Shown here piece after piece: positions 8,425-16,339 of a stretch of DNA of 64,000 bases. Under the pieces are notes generated by a model. That model searched no databases, was not told the origin of the DNA, and saw only the letters and a program-made list of their open reading frames with translations. This DNA comes from Bacteroidales bacterium (GTDB taxonomy: Bacteria > Bacteroidota > Bacteroidia > Bacteroidales > FEN-979). The translations under genes and the position numbers were made by a program. Position 1 is the first letter of the stretch. Every line of letters starts with the position of its first letter. The stretch spans positions 1 to 64,000 of the forward strand of contig JAQWBQ010000012.1 of assembly GCA_028706295.1 (NCBI GenBank), read 5' to 3'.

Positions 8425-10173
8425 TTATTTTAATACCTCGCTGACAGACTCCCGGAGCTGTTCAAAGGTAAATGGTTTGGTTACATAGCCGTTCATACCC
8501 GCTTCAAGATAGCGTTCCCGGTCGCCTTTCATGGCATTGGCGGTCAGCGCAATGATTCTGGAGCGGACCAGGCCGTTCTGCTCCCGTTCCCGGATGGCAC
8601 GCGCTACCTGGTAACCGTCCATTCCGGGCATCTGGATGTCGAGAATAATCAGGTCGTATTTGTTTTCCCGGTATTTTTCAAAGGCCTCAATGCCGTCGGA
8701 CGCCATCTCGATGAGAAAGCCCATCTTATGCAACTGGTAGGCCACCACGCGTTGGTTGATCAGGTTGTCCTCTGCCACCAGTACCGTTTTCCCGTCAAAA
8801 CTTTCCGTATCCTTTACCGGTAATCCCGGCGCCTGTTCGGTTCCGGAGGAGGTGAGGGAGAATGGGAGGATGAACCAGAAACCGGACCCGATTCCCTGCT
8901 TGCTTTTGACGCCGATTGACCCCCCCAGCATGGTGGTAATTTTTTTGCAGATGGAGAGTCCAAGTCCGGTGCCCGCAATCATTTTAGTTTTCTCCTGCCG
9001 CACCCGCGAAAAAACCTGAAACAGCGAATCAAGAGCTTCCTCAGGGATCCCGATTCCGGTGTCGCGGACCTCGAAACGCAGTTCGACTTTGTTTCCGGTG
9101 AACTGTTCAACCCCGATTAAAACCTTGATGGCGCCCTTTTCTGTAAATTTCAAAGCATTTTGAATCAGATTGATCAAAACCTGGCGGAGTCGTTTTGAGT
9201 CGCCGCACAAAGCATCGGGAACCGATTCGGCCGTTTCGATGGTAAAACTGAGCGCCTTCTCCTGGGCTTTGTGTCGTATCATCAGGTCGATATCCTCCAT
9301 GACCCGGCTGAGTAAGAAGGGATGAAAACTGAGCTCCATTTTTCCGGCTTCGATGGCTGAAAAATCAAGAACATCGTTGACGAGGGTAAGCAAATTTTCA
9401 GCCGAGACGGAGATTCCCCGCAGCAATTCCTGTTGTTCCTGATCGAGGGGGGTGTTTCTCAGAATTTCCGACAGGCCAAGGATCCCGTTCATCGGGGTCC
9501 TGAATTCATGCGACACGCTCGCGATAAACTCGTTTTTGGCGACCGTTCCCGCCTCGGCCATCTCTTTGGCCTGCCTGAGCTCCGCTTCATGGCGCTTCCG
9601 CTCCGTGATATCCCGGGAGGCGCCAACCAGGCCGATGATTTTACCACCCGGATCCCGGATTGGGGCAATGCTGGTGCTCCCGTACCGCTTTCGCGTACCG
9701 TCGTCAAACATCTCCTCGATATCATACAGCGCAATCCCGGTGGCCAATACCTCCAGCTCTTTTGATTCATAGATATCACTATCATATCCCGGGAAAACAT
9801 CCCTTACTTTTTTCCCGATGATTTGGTCGTACGGAAGCCCAACCAGCTCCGTGAAAGAATTGTTTACCAGCACATAACGAAGCTGCAAATCCTTGAAATA
9901 GATGAATGCCGGGATGGTCGCCAGCAGAGTCGAAAGTTCTTCAGCCCGGATTTTCAGGTTTTCCGAGGCTTTTTTCAGATCGATGGTGGTACGGGTGAGC
10001 AGGGAATTGAGGATGTTCTTCTCCTTGTTCAAGCGTTCATATTTGAAATTCAACCGGTCGTAATCGGTGTTGATCTTCTCCAGTTCCGCGAGGATAGCAG
10101 ACTTCATTTCTGAAAAGTCTGTCCCGGGTGACAGTTGCATTACGCGGCCGATCAATGCACGGAGTTGATCCAT
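8425..10173 (-). CDS. Cytoplasmic PAS hybrid histidine kinase with receiver domain
   Basis: 582 aa, no membrane segment. An N-terminal coiled coil (1-80) leads to a PAS domain (about 82-195, ending DITERKRHEAEL). HisKA follows with the H-box SVSHEFRTPMNGILG (His222), then HATPase (N box LINLIQNALKFT, G1 DTGIGIPEE, G2 GTGLGLSICKK). The C-terminal receiver (about 458-582) has phospho-acceptor Asp512 in LDIQMPGMDG and conserved Lys in VTKPF. Its ATG overlaps the stop codon of the upstream FIST gene (TAATG on the minus strand at 10173), pointing to translational coupling, so the FIST protein is its likely input partner. The downstream gap 8381-8424 is a short convergent spacer with no clear terminator. 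Confidence 0.94.
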   Translation of the reverse strand: MDQLRALIGRVMQLSPGTDFSEMKSAILAELEKINTDYDRLNFKYERLNKEKNILNSLLTRTTIDLKKASENLKIRAEELSTLLATIPAFIYFKDLQLRYVLVNNSFTELVGLPYDQIIGKKVRDVFPGYDSDIYESKELEVLATGIALYDIEEMFDDGTRKRYGSTSIAPIRDPGGKIIGLVGASRDITERKRHEAELRQAKEMAEAGTVAKNEFIASVSHEFRTPMNGILGLSEILRNTPLDQEQQELLRGISVSAENLLTLVNDVLDFSAIEAGKMELSFHPFLLSRVMEDIDLMIRHKAQEKALSFTIETAESVPDALCGDSKRLRQVLINLIQNALKFTEKGAIKVLIGVEQFTGNKVELRFEVRDTGIGIPEEALDSLFQVFSRVRQEKTKMIAGTGLGLSICKKITTMLGGSIGVKSKQGIGSGFWFILPFSLTSSGTEQAPGLPVKDTESFDGKTVLVAEDNLINQRVVAYQLHKMGFLIEMASDGIEAFEKYRENKYDLIILDIQMPGMDGYQVARAIREREQNGLVRSRIIALTANAMKGDRERYLEAGMNGYVTKPFTFEQLRESVSEVLK

Positions 10174-11306
10174 TAATCTAATTCTTTCAGGGCAACCATG
10201 GTAAAAGTCTCATTGTGAAAGTCACACGATTCGTTGGGATGGCTTCCGATTTCGCCATAGGTAAAAAACCCGATCAGGGGCCGGTTCCAGCGCTTCCAGG
10301 CGTCGCTGATCTCTTCCGAAATGGTCGGGCCCAGTGCGTTGTGACGGGCCATGCAGGAAAATAGGATGAGGATGTCCGCGTCGCGGTGTATCTCATGGAA
10401 CGAGGCTACCTCTGCAACGGTGGTTTCAATGATCTCAAACCCAGGAGAGCTGGAAAAGGTAACCACCGATCCGGCAGGGACCGATCCGGCAAAGATCAGC
10501 GCTTTCTTTTCCCGTTCGACATTGGTTACGGCCCTCAGCACATCGCGCATGCCCTTCTTTTTCAACAGGAGGGGGTACTCGACACCGATTTCAGGAAGCT
10601 CCTCTTCCCGGATGTTCAGATACTCCCGGTAAACGTCGAGAGCCGGCTCGTTATCGATGGTATAAACGATGTTTCCTTCCGAGCCTGTCACCACCTTATC
10701 CGCGCCGATGCTAACCCAACCGCTGGTGGCAATTCCTTCGAGCCGGTAATGGTTGCCGTCGAAAACCATAACGATCGACCCTTTAGGATCCAGCCGCTGC
10801 TCCGTGAAGACTACCGGCTGTACAAACCGGGCATCATCGCCGGCCAATCCTCCGAACAGGATGGCCTGTTCGCCCAATACCTCCTGGATACCCCTGACAA
10901 GCAGCTCCCCGTCGGTGTTAAGCCCGCTGGCCATCACGAGGATCAACGGGTCGGCAAACTGCTGTCCTGCCCAGGCACCCACCTGTTTTCCTAAATCCCG
11001 GGAGGTGATGTCGGCCCCTCCGAACATTTTGATCCCGAACGTACCCGGTTTCAAATCGAGCAACAGACACACCATAGCCCCGTCGGAAATAACCTGTACC
11101 CGGTCGTCGTACAAAAACTCCCCACAGGTGCTGGCGCCGAAAACCCTGACTGACCGTTCCTCAAAAAAGGCACAGACCTCTGGTAATGGCAGGCTTACCG
11201 ATGCGAAAACGATGGCTGCTACGGGACTGAAACCATCCGTTGTGTGATTTGACCATTCCCGGTGCAATCCGGCGATGGAATCTGTCTGAAAAGTCTTAAT
11301 ATTCAT
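10173..11306 (-). CDS. FIST-domain signal-sensing protein
   Basis: 377 aa soluble protein with FIST_N (about 20-205; FGASTCGEF, LFGGLAGDDA) and FIST_C (about 220-365; ILIFSCMAR, PLIGFFTYGEIG) features. FIST proteins are proposed small-ligand sensors that act with chemotaxis or histidine kinase proteins; the ligand is usually unknown. Here the downstream gene, overlapping by the TAATG arrangement, is a soluble PAS hybrid kinase, which supports a sensor-kinase pair. The Cys in IFSC and the TYGEIG segment are the usual conserved spots of FIST_C. The start at ATG 11306 is followed directly by a well-formed domain. Confidence 0.9.
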   Translation of the reverse strand: MNIKTFQTDSIAGLHREWSNHTTDGFSPVAAIVFASVSLPLPEVCAFFEERSVRVFGASTCGEFLYDDRVQVISDGAMVCLLLDLKPGTFGIKMFGGADITSRDLGKQVGAWAGQQFADPLILVMASGLNTDGELLVRGIQEVLGEQAILFGGLAGDDARFVQPVVFTEQRLDPKGSIVMVFDGNHYRLEGIATSGWVSIGADKVVTGSEGNIVYTIDNEPALDVYREYLNIREEELPEIGVEYPLLLKKKGMRDVLRAVTNVEREKKALIFAGSVPAGSVVTFSSSPGFEIIETTVAEVASFHEIHRDADILILFSCMARHNALGPTISEEISDAWKRWNRPLIGFFTYGEIGSHPNESCDFHNETFTMVALKELD

Positions 11307-11393
11307 AGGTGTCGATTCATTTTCTAATAAAACGATCCGGGTATGGTGTAAACAAAATTACACCTTTCCATATATTATAAAACTCTTTTCTGT

Positions 11394-11401
11394 TAATTTT
11401 G
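11394..11401 (+). promoter_or_regulatory. Putative promoter -7 box (TAATTTTG)
   Basis: TAATTTTG matches TAnnTTTG, 113 bp before the ATG at 11515. The long leader between them contains a C-rich run (about 11414-11425). No good -33 element was seen. Confidence 0.35.
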
Positions 11402-11514
11402 CATCATCTTCTCCCGCCCCCCCTGCCGGAACCGGTAAAATGACAATCGGAACGGAACCGGTCAGGAGCGGAAAAAATCCTTAAACCTTTAAATTGATCC
11501 GCAATCTTTCACCT

Positions 11515-13899
11515 ATGAAGCATTCTATTACCTTGATTTTCACACTGCTGTTCTCATCGTTTCTGGTTCAGGCGCAGCAATCACTTCCGGCGCCACGTTA
11601 CCAGAAAGCGGTTTATTTTGATGTATCACCACCGTTGCGTGATATGGTGAAAATGCTGCCCCAAAAGTATGACGGGAGTTGGAAGGATGGGGTTATAAAA
11701 AATCAGTTTGCCGACGACCGGAATCAATCCGTTCCCAAAATGGCCTGGCTTCAGGATCCCTCCATTCAGGATGAGACGGGTGCGCTCCTGTCGGATACAA
11801 CGGTCATCAATGTTGACGGACTGGGCAACGGCGGAGGGTATGTTCCTCCCGACACCCATGGGGAGATCGGCATGAACCATTTCTTCCAGGTGGTGAATTG
11901 TTCCTATGCCATCTTTAATAAAAGCGGAAACAAGATCTTTGGCCCCTATGCCAGTGCAAGCATCTGGTCGGGGTTGCCGAATAATTCCAACGACGGCGAC
12001 GCCGTGGTTTTGTATGATGAACAGGCCGACCGGTGGTTCTTTTCGCAATTTTCGCTACCCCACGGTTCTTCGTACGCCCCGTTTTACATGATGATTGCCG
12101 TTTCGCAAACTCCCGATCCCATGGGAAGCTGGTACCGTTACCAGTACATATTTTATGATATGCCTGATTATCCTAAATTCGGGGTCTGGCCTGATGGTTA
12201 CTACATGTCGATCAACAGTTTCGGAACCGGCAGCGCAGGCTGGGTCGGCAACGGAGCCTGTTGTTTCGACCGTACGGCCATGCTGGCAGGCGATCCGGAT
12301 GCCGCGATGATCTCGTTTACGGTTGCGCCCGGCGCCGACGGCTTCATCTCGCTGCTCCCGTCCGATTGCGACGGAACCTTTCCCGCGTATGGAACCCCGA
12401 ACTATTTCACCTTTGTCAGAACCGATGGACCGCAGAAACTGGGCGTTTACGAATTTCATGCTGACTGGGTCAATCCGGCCAATTCCACCTTCGGGAATAT
12501 CCACTATCTTCCGGTTAACCCGTTTAGTACTATCGGGAGCTGGGGTGACGGGATCCCGCAACTGGGAACCGATAAAAAGCTGGATCCGCTGGCCGACCGG
12601 CTGATGTTTCGTCAACAGTACCGTAAATTCGGCGCATACAGTTCGATGGTATTGAATCATACGGTTGACGCGGGATCCGGGGTAGCCGGCATCCGCTGGT
12701 ACGAACTCCGCAACAGCGGCAGCGGCTGGTCGATTTACCAGCAAAGCACTTATGCCCCGGCCGACGGCCATTCGCGGTGGATGGGCAGCATCGCCCAGGA
12801 TACCGCCGGGACCATCGCCATGGGGTATTCGGTTTCAAGCGCGGCCATGCATCCCGCGATCCGGTATACCGGCCGGCTTAAAGCGGATCCGCTCAACCAG
12901 ATGACGATCGACGAGCGGGTCATCAAACAGGGTGGCGGGAGCCAGACCGGCATCTGGAGCGGCCGGTGCCGTTGGGGCGACTACAGCGCCATCAGTGTCG
13001 ATCCGGCAGCACCGACGACCTTCTGGTACACCACCGAATACTACCCCACCTCTTCTTCCAGCTCCTGGCAGACTCGTATCGCCTCATTTACATACGCAAA
13101 CGTGTTTTCTTCGGCCGCCTCATCCACACCGGCCATCCAGTGTTCGACCGCCACCGACTCGGTTCAGCTCAACGCTTACGGATACGGGGGATCAGGCAGT
13201 TACTCTTATTCCTGGACCTCCGTCCCCGCCGGATTCACGTCGAATCTGAAAAGCCCGAAGGTGAAACCCGATACCTCAACGAAATACATCGTGGCAGTTG
13301 GTGATGGCAGTCAGGTACGGCACGATACGGTCTCTTTTAAACTTGTTCCTGCGCCTGAGGCCTATGCCGGCGACGATACCACAGTGTGCTGGTATGCATC
13401 GCCGGTTTACCTGAATTCCTATGCGTATAACTACAATAAGATCGCGTGGGCAACCTCGGGCGACGGTCATTTTACTGATCCGACTTCACCGAATTCAGGC
13501 TACATTCCCGGGATGCATGACAAGACCTCTGGTTCTGTTACGCTAAGACTTCTGGTAACCCCGTTCATTCCCTGTACAACCAATTCACTCAACATCGTGA
13601 CCATCACCCTCGATCCCTGTACCGCGATCCCCGAGAACAACCGGCAGGACCTGAACGTATCGCTGTCGCCGAATCCGGCACACGGCATGACAAAACTGAC
13701 CGTCAGGGGCATTTCCGCGGAGTTGACGGCGGATCTATTAAGCGTCGAAGGCATCCGGCTGATGACCATCAACCTCCGCCCTGAAAAAGACGGTGTTTCA
13801 GTCATGAACCTTGACCTGAGTGGTTACCCGGCCGGAACGTATATCTTGCAGATGCAGGATCGGGAGCGGCGGAGCACAGTAAAACTGGTGATCTACTAA
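11515..13899 (+). CDS. Large T9SS-exported protein with propeller-like body
   Basis: 794 aa from the ATG at 11515, which begins a clean signal peptide (KHSITLIFTLLFSSFLVQAQ); an upstream in-frame start would add seven residues and spoil it. The body (about 90-545) carries the phrase VPPDTHGEIGMNHFFQVVN followed by many W/Y-rich strands, like bacterial secreted proteins with a D(T/N)xGxVGxNHYVQ motif that may form a beta-propeller. No catalytic motif is recognisable. Residues about 550-640 form a PKD/Ig-like segment (SYSYSWTS). The last 85 residues (LSPNPAHGMTKL to TVKLVIY) are a type A T9SS sorting domain. Function unknown; location outside the cell is well supported. Its stop overlaps the stop of the convergent methyltransferase gene. 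Confidence 0.88.
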   Translation: MKHSITLIFTLLFSSFLVQAQQSLPAPRYQKAVYFDVSPPLRDMVKMLPQKYDGSWKDGVIKNQFADDRNQSVPKMAWLQDPSIQDETGALLSDTTVINVDGLGNGGGYVPPDTHGEIGMNHFFQVVNCSYAIFNKSGNKIFGPYASASIWSGLPNNSNDGDAVVLYDEQADRWFFSQFSLPHGSSYAPFYMMIAVSQTPDPMGSWYRYQYIFYDMPDYPKFGVWPDGYYMSINSFGTGSAGWVGNGACCFDRTAMLAGDPDAAMISFTVAPGADGFISLLPSDCDGTFPAYGTPNYFTFVRTDGPQKLGVYEFHADWVNPANSTFGNIHYLPVNPFSTIGSWGDGIPQLGTDKKLDPLADRLMFRQQYRKFGAYSSMVLNHTVDAGSGVAGIRWYELRNSGSGWSIYQQSTYAPADGHSRWMGSIAQDTAGTIAMGYSVSSAAMHPAIRYTGRLKADPLNQMTIDERVIKQGGGSQTGIWSGRCRWGDYSAISVDPAAPTTFWYTTEYYPTSSSSSWQTRIASFTYANVFSSAASSTPAIQCSTATDSVQLNAYGYGGSGSYSYSWTSVPAGFTSNLKSPKVKPDTSTKYIVAVGDGSQVRHDTVSFKLVPAPEAYAGDDTTVCWYASPVYLNSYAYNYNKIAWATSGDGHFTDPTSPNSGYIPGMHDKTSGSVTLRLLVTPFIPCTTNSLNIVTITLDPCTAIPENNRQDLNVSLSPNPAHGMTKLTVRGISAELTADLLSVEGIRLMTINLRPEKDGVSVMNLDLSGYPAGTYILQMQDRERRSTVKLVIY

Positions 13900-14507
13900 A
13901 GGGAAGCGGATTTTTTTCGCGCCACCATCCTGACCACGGAGGAGTTGCCCCGGTGAAAAGCGCCTTCGTCGTGGAAGGTTTCCAATTGTTCGAGTTTCAT
14001 TATTTCAAGACTCCCGAAATCATTTTCCAGGTCTCTGGTCGAAAAAAGCATGTCGGGATCGCGGGGGCCACCCGAGGTGAAACGGATCTGCTCCTTCGAA
14101 AACCCTTCCAGGATTAAGGTTCCTCCCGGTTTCAGCCATCCGCACACCCGGATGTGGAACGGGTTTCTTACCGGGGATGGAAGATGGACAAAAATCAGTC
14201 CGATGGCATCGAAGTGGTCGGCGGGCAAATCCACCGACATCAGATCAGCAAGGTCGTACCGGATGGTCACCCCGGCCCCGAGGGCCAGGCTGAACGCCTT
14301 TTTACGCCCCTCGACGCTCTGATCCAACGCGTGTACATCCCAGTGTTTGCCCGCGGCGTAAACGGCATTGCGGCCCTCTCCCTCGGCCGGCAGCAACAGG
14401 GTTCCCGGAACGAGCTTATCAATTTCGGCTTTAAAGAATGCATTCGGATCCTTGCCGTAAACATACTCTTCGGCAGCATACCTGCTGTCCCACATATCTT
14501 TGCTCAT
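13896..14507 (-). CDS. SAM-dependent methyltransferase, class I (TehB/thiopurine type)
   Basis: 203 aa soluble enzyme. The N-terminus (DMWDSRYAAEEYVYGKDPN) is typical of small class I methyltransferases of the TehB/methyltransf_25 group. SAM-binding motif I appears as LLLPAEGEGRNAVYAA, an acidic residue ends strand 2 (VHALDQSVEG), and motif IV-like DAIGLIFVHLP and WLKPGGTLILEGF follow. The substrate cannot be predicted; relatives act on tellurite, thiols or small metabolites. It starts at ATG 14507. The gap to the divergent barrel gene (14508-14646) carries that gene's promoter. Confidence 0.88.
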   Translation of the reverse strand: MSKDMWDSRYAAEEYVYGKDPNAFFKAEIDKLVPGTLLLPAEGEGRNAVYAAGKHWDVHALDQSVEGRKKAFSLALGAGVTIRYDLADLMSVDLPADHFDAIGLIFVHLPSPVRNPFHIRVCGWLKPGGTLILEGFSKEQIRFTSGGPRDPDMLFSTRDLENDFGSLEIMKLEQLETFHDEGAFHRGNSSVVRMVARKKSASL

Positions 14508-14617
14508 AGTGCTGGTTCAAATGGATAGATTCATAAAAATAACAATCTCCGATCCGGTACAAACGGGTCTTTCACACTTTTTTTTCGTCAATTCAAATAT
14601 ATTTAATTTATATGAGT

Positions 14618-14625
14618 TATCTTTG
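14618..14625 (+). promoter_or_regulatory. Putative promoter -7 box (TATCTTTG)
   Basis: TATCTTTG fits TAnnTTTG, 21 bp before the ATG at 14647, in an AT-rich stretch. The short leader expected from this position agrees with the chosen start. Confidence 0.5.
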
Positions 14626-14646
14626 GTAAACCAATAATCAACCGCC

Positions 14647-15309
14647 ATGAAAACAAAAATTTTCCTGTTGCTGCTGGTCTTTATTCCATCCCTGATGCTT
14701 TTTGCCCAGGATGATCAAACCCAAGCGAAAACATCGGGTAACCAGGATGAAATTAAAACGATTTTCAGGAAGTCGGATCATAAGGTCCAGGTGGGATATT
14801 TTATCGGACCTGAAGCATCCTATACCCAATTCAAGGGCAGGGATGTATTTATCGGCGGACTGAGCGGCGGAATCATCCTCAACCATTTCTTTTCGGTCGG
14901 GTTGGCCGGTTACGGGATCCTGAATTCGCAGAATCTGTGGTACGACAATATTCAGGAAATGTATGGCGCATACCTGTATGGAGGTTATGGCGGCGTGAAG
15001 TTCGAATTCAGGATACTCCCGTCCTATCCGGTTCACGTGAATTTTCCGATCCTGATCGGGGGAGGGGGGCTGGTTTACAATACCTGGACTTACCGCCACA
15101 ACAGCAGTTATGACAACAACACCCTCGACTGGGATTCCTTTTTTGTGGTTGAACCCGGCGTCATGGTTGAGCTGAATCTGTTGAAATTCATGCGGCTTGA
15201 TGCCGGTGTTTCGTACCGGTACACGCCCGATCTCGACCTGATGAATACCAGCGCCGACCTGATCAATAATTTCAGTGTCAACCTTGCGCTGAAGTTCGGG
15301 AAATTCTGA
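14647..15309 (+). CDS. Small outer-membrane beta-barrel protein
   Basis: 220 aa. A signal peptide (about 1-21, ending LMLFAQ) is followed by an acidic linker and then alternating amphipathic strands (VQVGYFIGPEASYTQF, FFSVGLAGYGI, AYLYGGYGGVKFEF, MVELNLLKFMRLDAGVSYRY) ending in FSVNLALKFGKF with a C-terminal Phe, as in outer-membrane barrels. It is probably an eight-stranded porin-like or structural barrel of the OMP_b-brl type. The specific role is unknown. It is monocistronic; the sequence beyond its stop is a decayed gene on the other strand. Confidence 0.85.
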   Translation: MKTKIFLLLLVFIPSLMLFAQDDQTQAKTSGNQDEIKTIFRKSDHKVQVGYFIGPEASYTQFKGRDVFIGGLSGGIILNHFFSVGLAGYGILNSQNLWYDNIQEMYGAYLYGGYGGVKFEFRILPSYPVHVNFPILIGGGGLVYNTWTYRHNSSYDNNTLDWDSFFVVEPGVMVELNLLKFMRLDAGVSYRYTPDLDLMNTSADLINNFSVNLALKFGKF

Positions 15310-15313
15310 ACTG

Positions 15314-15553
15314 TTGATACGGCACCCCGTCGGGGTGGTTGTGAAACCATTCAAACAAAAGGATTCTGTCACCTTTACACCCGCGCGGCTCCCGCGCGGC
15401 TTTGCCCGTCGTAGTAGTCAAATAGGATGTTCCGGCGTTTTGATACAATACCCCGTCGGGGTCCGCTTTTAAATCATTCAAATAAAGGATTCCGTCACCT
15501 TAACACCCGCGCGGCTTTGCCCGTCGTAGTAGTCAAACAGGATGTTCCAGTCG
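15314..15553. repeat. Two imperfect direct repeats inside the FISUMP relic
   Basis: Unit A (15314-15439) and unit B (15440-15553) both begin TTGATAC, contain the dyad ACCCCG-T-CGGGGT (15324-15336 and 15450-15462), share TTTGCCCGTCGTAGTAGTCA and end GGATGTTCC(A/G). Unit A is longer mainly because of an 11-bp tandem duplication, CCCGCGCGGCT at 15380-15390 and 15391-15401. Without it the units are about 115 and 114 bp. The repeat units correspond to duplicated coding sequence of the relic on the minus strand. Confidence 0.9.
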
Positions 15554-15648
15554 CTTTTTGTGGGGACATCCCAGCCGGGGGGCACAATCCCTGGCCTCCG
15601 GGGGTGGGGTCGTTGCGCATGAGTTCCTTCCACTGGTATAATGCAGAA
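15314..15648 (-). pseudogene. Decayed FISUMP-domain gene with frameshift and internal duplication
   Basis: Read on the minus strand from about 15648, the sequence gives ALYQWKELMRNDPTPGGQGLC and then, after a one-base shift in a six-base C run (15577-15582 on the plus strand), GWDVPTKSDWNILFDYYDG and QSRAGVKVTES. This order (YQWKELM, CPxGWxVPT, DWxxL, later DPDGVLYQNAG) is the pattern of the Fibrobacter succinogenes major paralogous (FISUMP, TIGR02145) domain of exported Bacteroidota and Fibrobacterota proteins. The reading then meets stops, and the NILFDYYDGQSRAG block is repeated in a second copy that also ends in stops. No start, signal peptide or C-terminal end was found, so this is a gene relic. 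The family assignment rests on motif memory without a profile search. Confidence 0.75.
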
Positions 15649-15873
15649 TGTAATGTGGAAAATACAAAATTCCGGGTTAGAAAAAGTTTGATTAGTGAGA
15701 TTAATGTGTTGAAAATCAACGTCAATTCAGAAGGTAATCCAGATTATTTCGAAAAAATTCGAAGACAAAATTTCGGAAATTCAAAGGATAACTCGATCAA
15801 ATATCACGAAATATCCATAGGAACCAGGTTCATGCAAAATACGAATGATAATAATGGATATTCCATTTGACCA

Positions 15874-16024
15874 ATGAAATATAAAATTATTGACAAATGA
15901 AATCAATCTTTTAAAATATAATGGTTCAAAAGGATTTGCCAGGGAAAAGCCCTGTGAAATCCATGACCCGTTAACTGTAAATTGGAGACATGAAGATGGT
16001 AATTCTTACCACATCACTTCATAA
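15874..16024 (+). pseudogene. Possible frameshifted small gene remnant upstream of the toxin-antitoxin pair
   Basis: ATG 15874 opens MKYKIIDK and stops at 15898. An overlapping frame (15896-16024) continues as NEINLLKYNGSKGFAREKP and then CEIHDPLTVNWRHEDGN before a stop. The composition is protein-like and a single frameshift would join the pieces into about 50 residues. No family was recognised. The rest of 15649-15873 is AT-rich with no supported gene; an open stretch there has no signal, motif or family resemblance. Confidence 0.25.
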
Positions 16025-16031
16025 AAAAGAG

Positions 16032-16039
16032 TAAATTTG
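16032..16039 (+). promoter_or_regulatory. Putative promoter -7 box (TAAATTTG) at the antitoxin start
   Basis: TAAATTTG matches TAnnTTTG but ends only 3 bp before ATG 16043. Transcription would therefore start at or just inside the codon, giving a leaderless or nearly leaderless message if this is the real promoter. Confidence 0.35.
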
Positions 16040-16042
16040 TGT

Positions 16043-16339
16043 ATGGGAAAACTCTTGGAGAAAATCAACCCCGTTTATTTTTGGGATGTCAGAAGGGAAC
16101 TGCTAGATGAAATAGTATCCCGAAAACTGATTATTGACAGGGTTTTCTCGCTGGGGAATCTCTCTGAAATTGGTCAGGTAAACGATTTTTATGGTGAAGA
16201 TACAATCATCAGGATCCTGACATCCCTGAATTACATTGATCCCAAAACATTAAATTTCATATCATTAAGATACAATATCCCAAAATCAAAATTCAAATGC
16301 CAAAAACGAAAGCAGTCGATAAAAAAGTTTTGGGACTGA
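16043..16339 (+). CDS. DUF6922-family putative antitoxin
   Basis: 98 aa. The sequence INPVYFWDVRRELLDEIVSR, the stretch IIDRVFSLGNLSEIGQVNDFYGEDTI and the end TLNFISLRYNIPKSKFKC follow the DUF6922 layout (xFWDVD.., IIERVLE.G.., YG.e.I, L...tL.FwS..f.ip...F.C), a family found just upstream of AbiEii-type nucleotidyltransferases in Bacteroidota. It probably acts as antitoxin or regulator of the next gene. The final 43 bp overlap the toxin gene in a different frame, a sign of translational coupling. Start chosen at ATG 16043; an ORF start 6 bp further upstream is possible. Confidence 0.75.
   Translation: MGKLLEKINPVYFWDVRRELLDEIVSRKLIIDRVFSLGNLSEIGQVNDFYGEDTIIRILTSLNYIDPKTLNFISLRYNIPKSKFKCQKRKQSIKKFWD

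Noticed and set aside
12055-12771. 238-codon minus-strand frame opposite the second T9SS protein
   Set aside because: Low-complexity, Arg/Gly-rich translation with no start context; the plus-strand gene has a signal peptide and a sorting domain.
14638-15372. Long minus-strand open frame antisense to the outer-membrane barrel
   Set aside because: The plus-strand frame has a signal peptide, barrel strands and a promoter. The antisense frame has no domain and its N-terminus falls in the FISUMP relic.
15314-15553. CACCCCG-T-CGGGGTG dyads and duplicated units as a REP element or CRISPR-like array
   Set aside because: Only two units are present, with no spacers, and on the minus strand they read as decayed FISUMP coding sequence. 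The dyads are explained by the codons of a PDGV stretch.
15427-15870. A 147-codon plus-strand frame as a gene
   Set aside because: Its first half is antisense to the FISUMP relic, its second half is AT-rich with no recognisable motif, and it lacks a signal for translation start.
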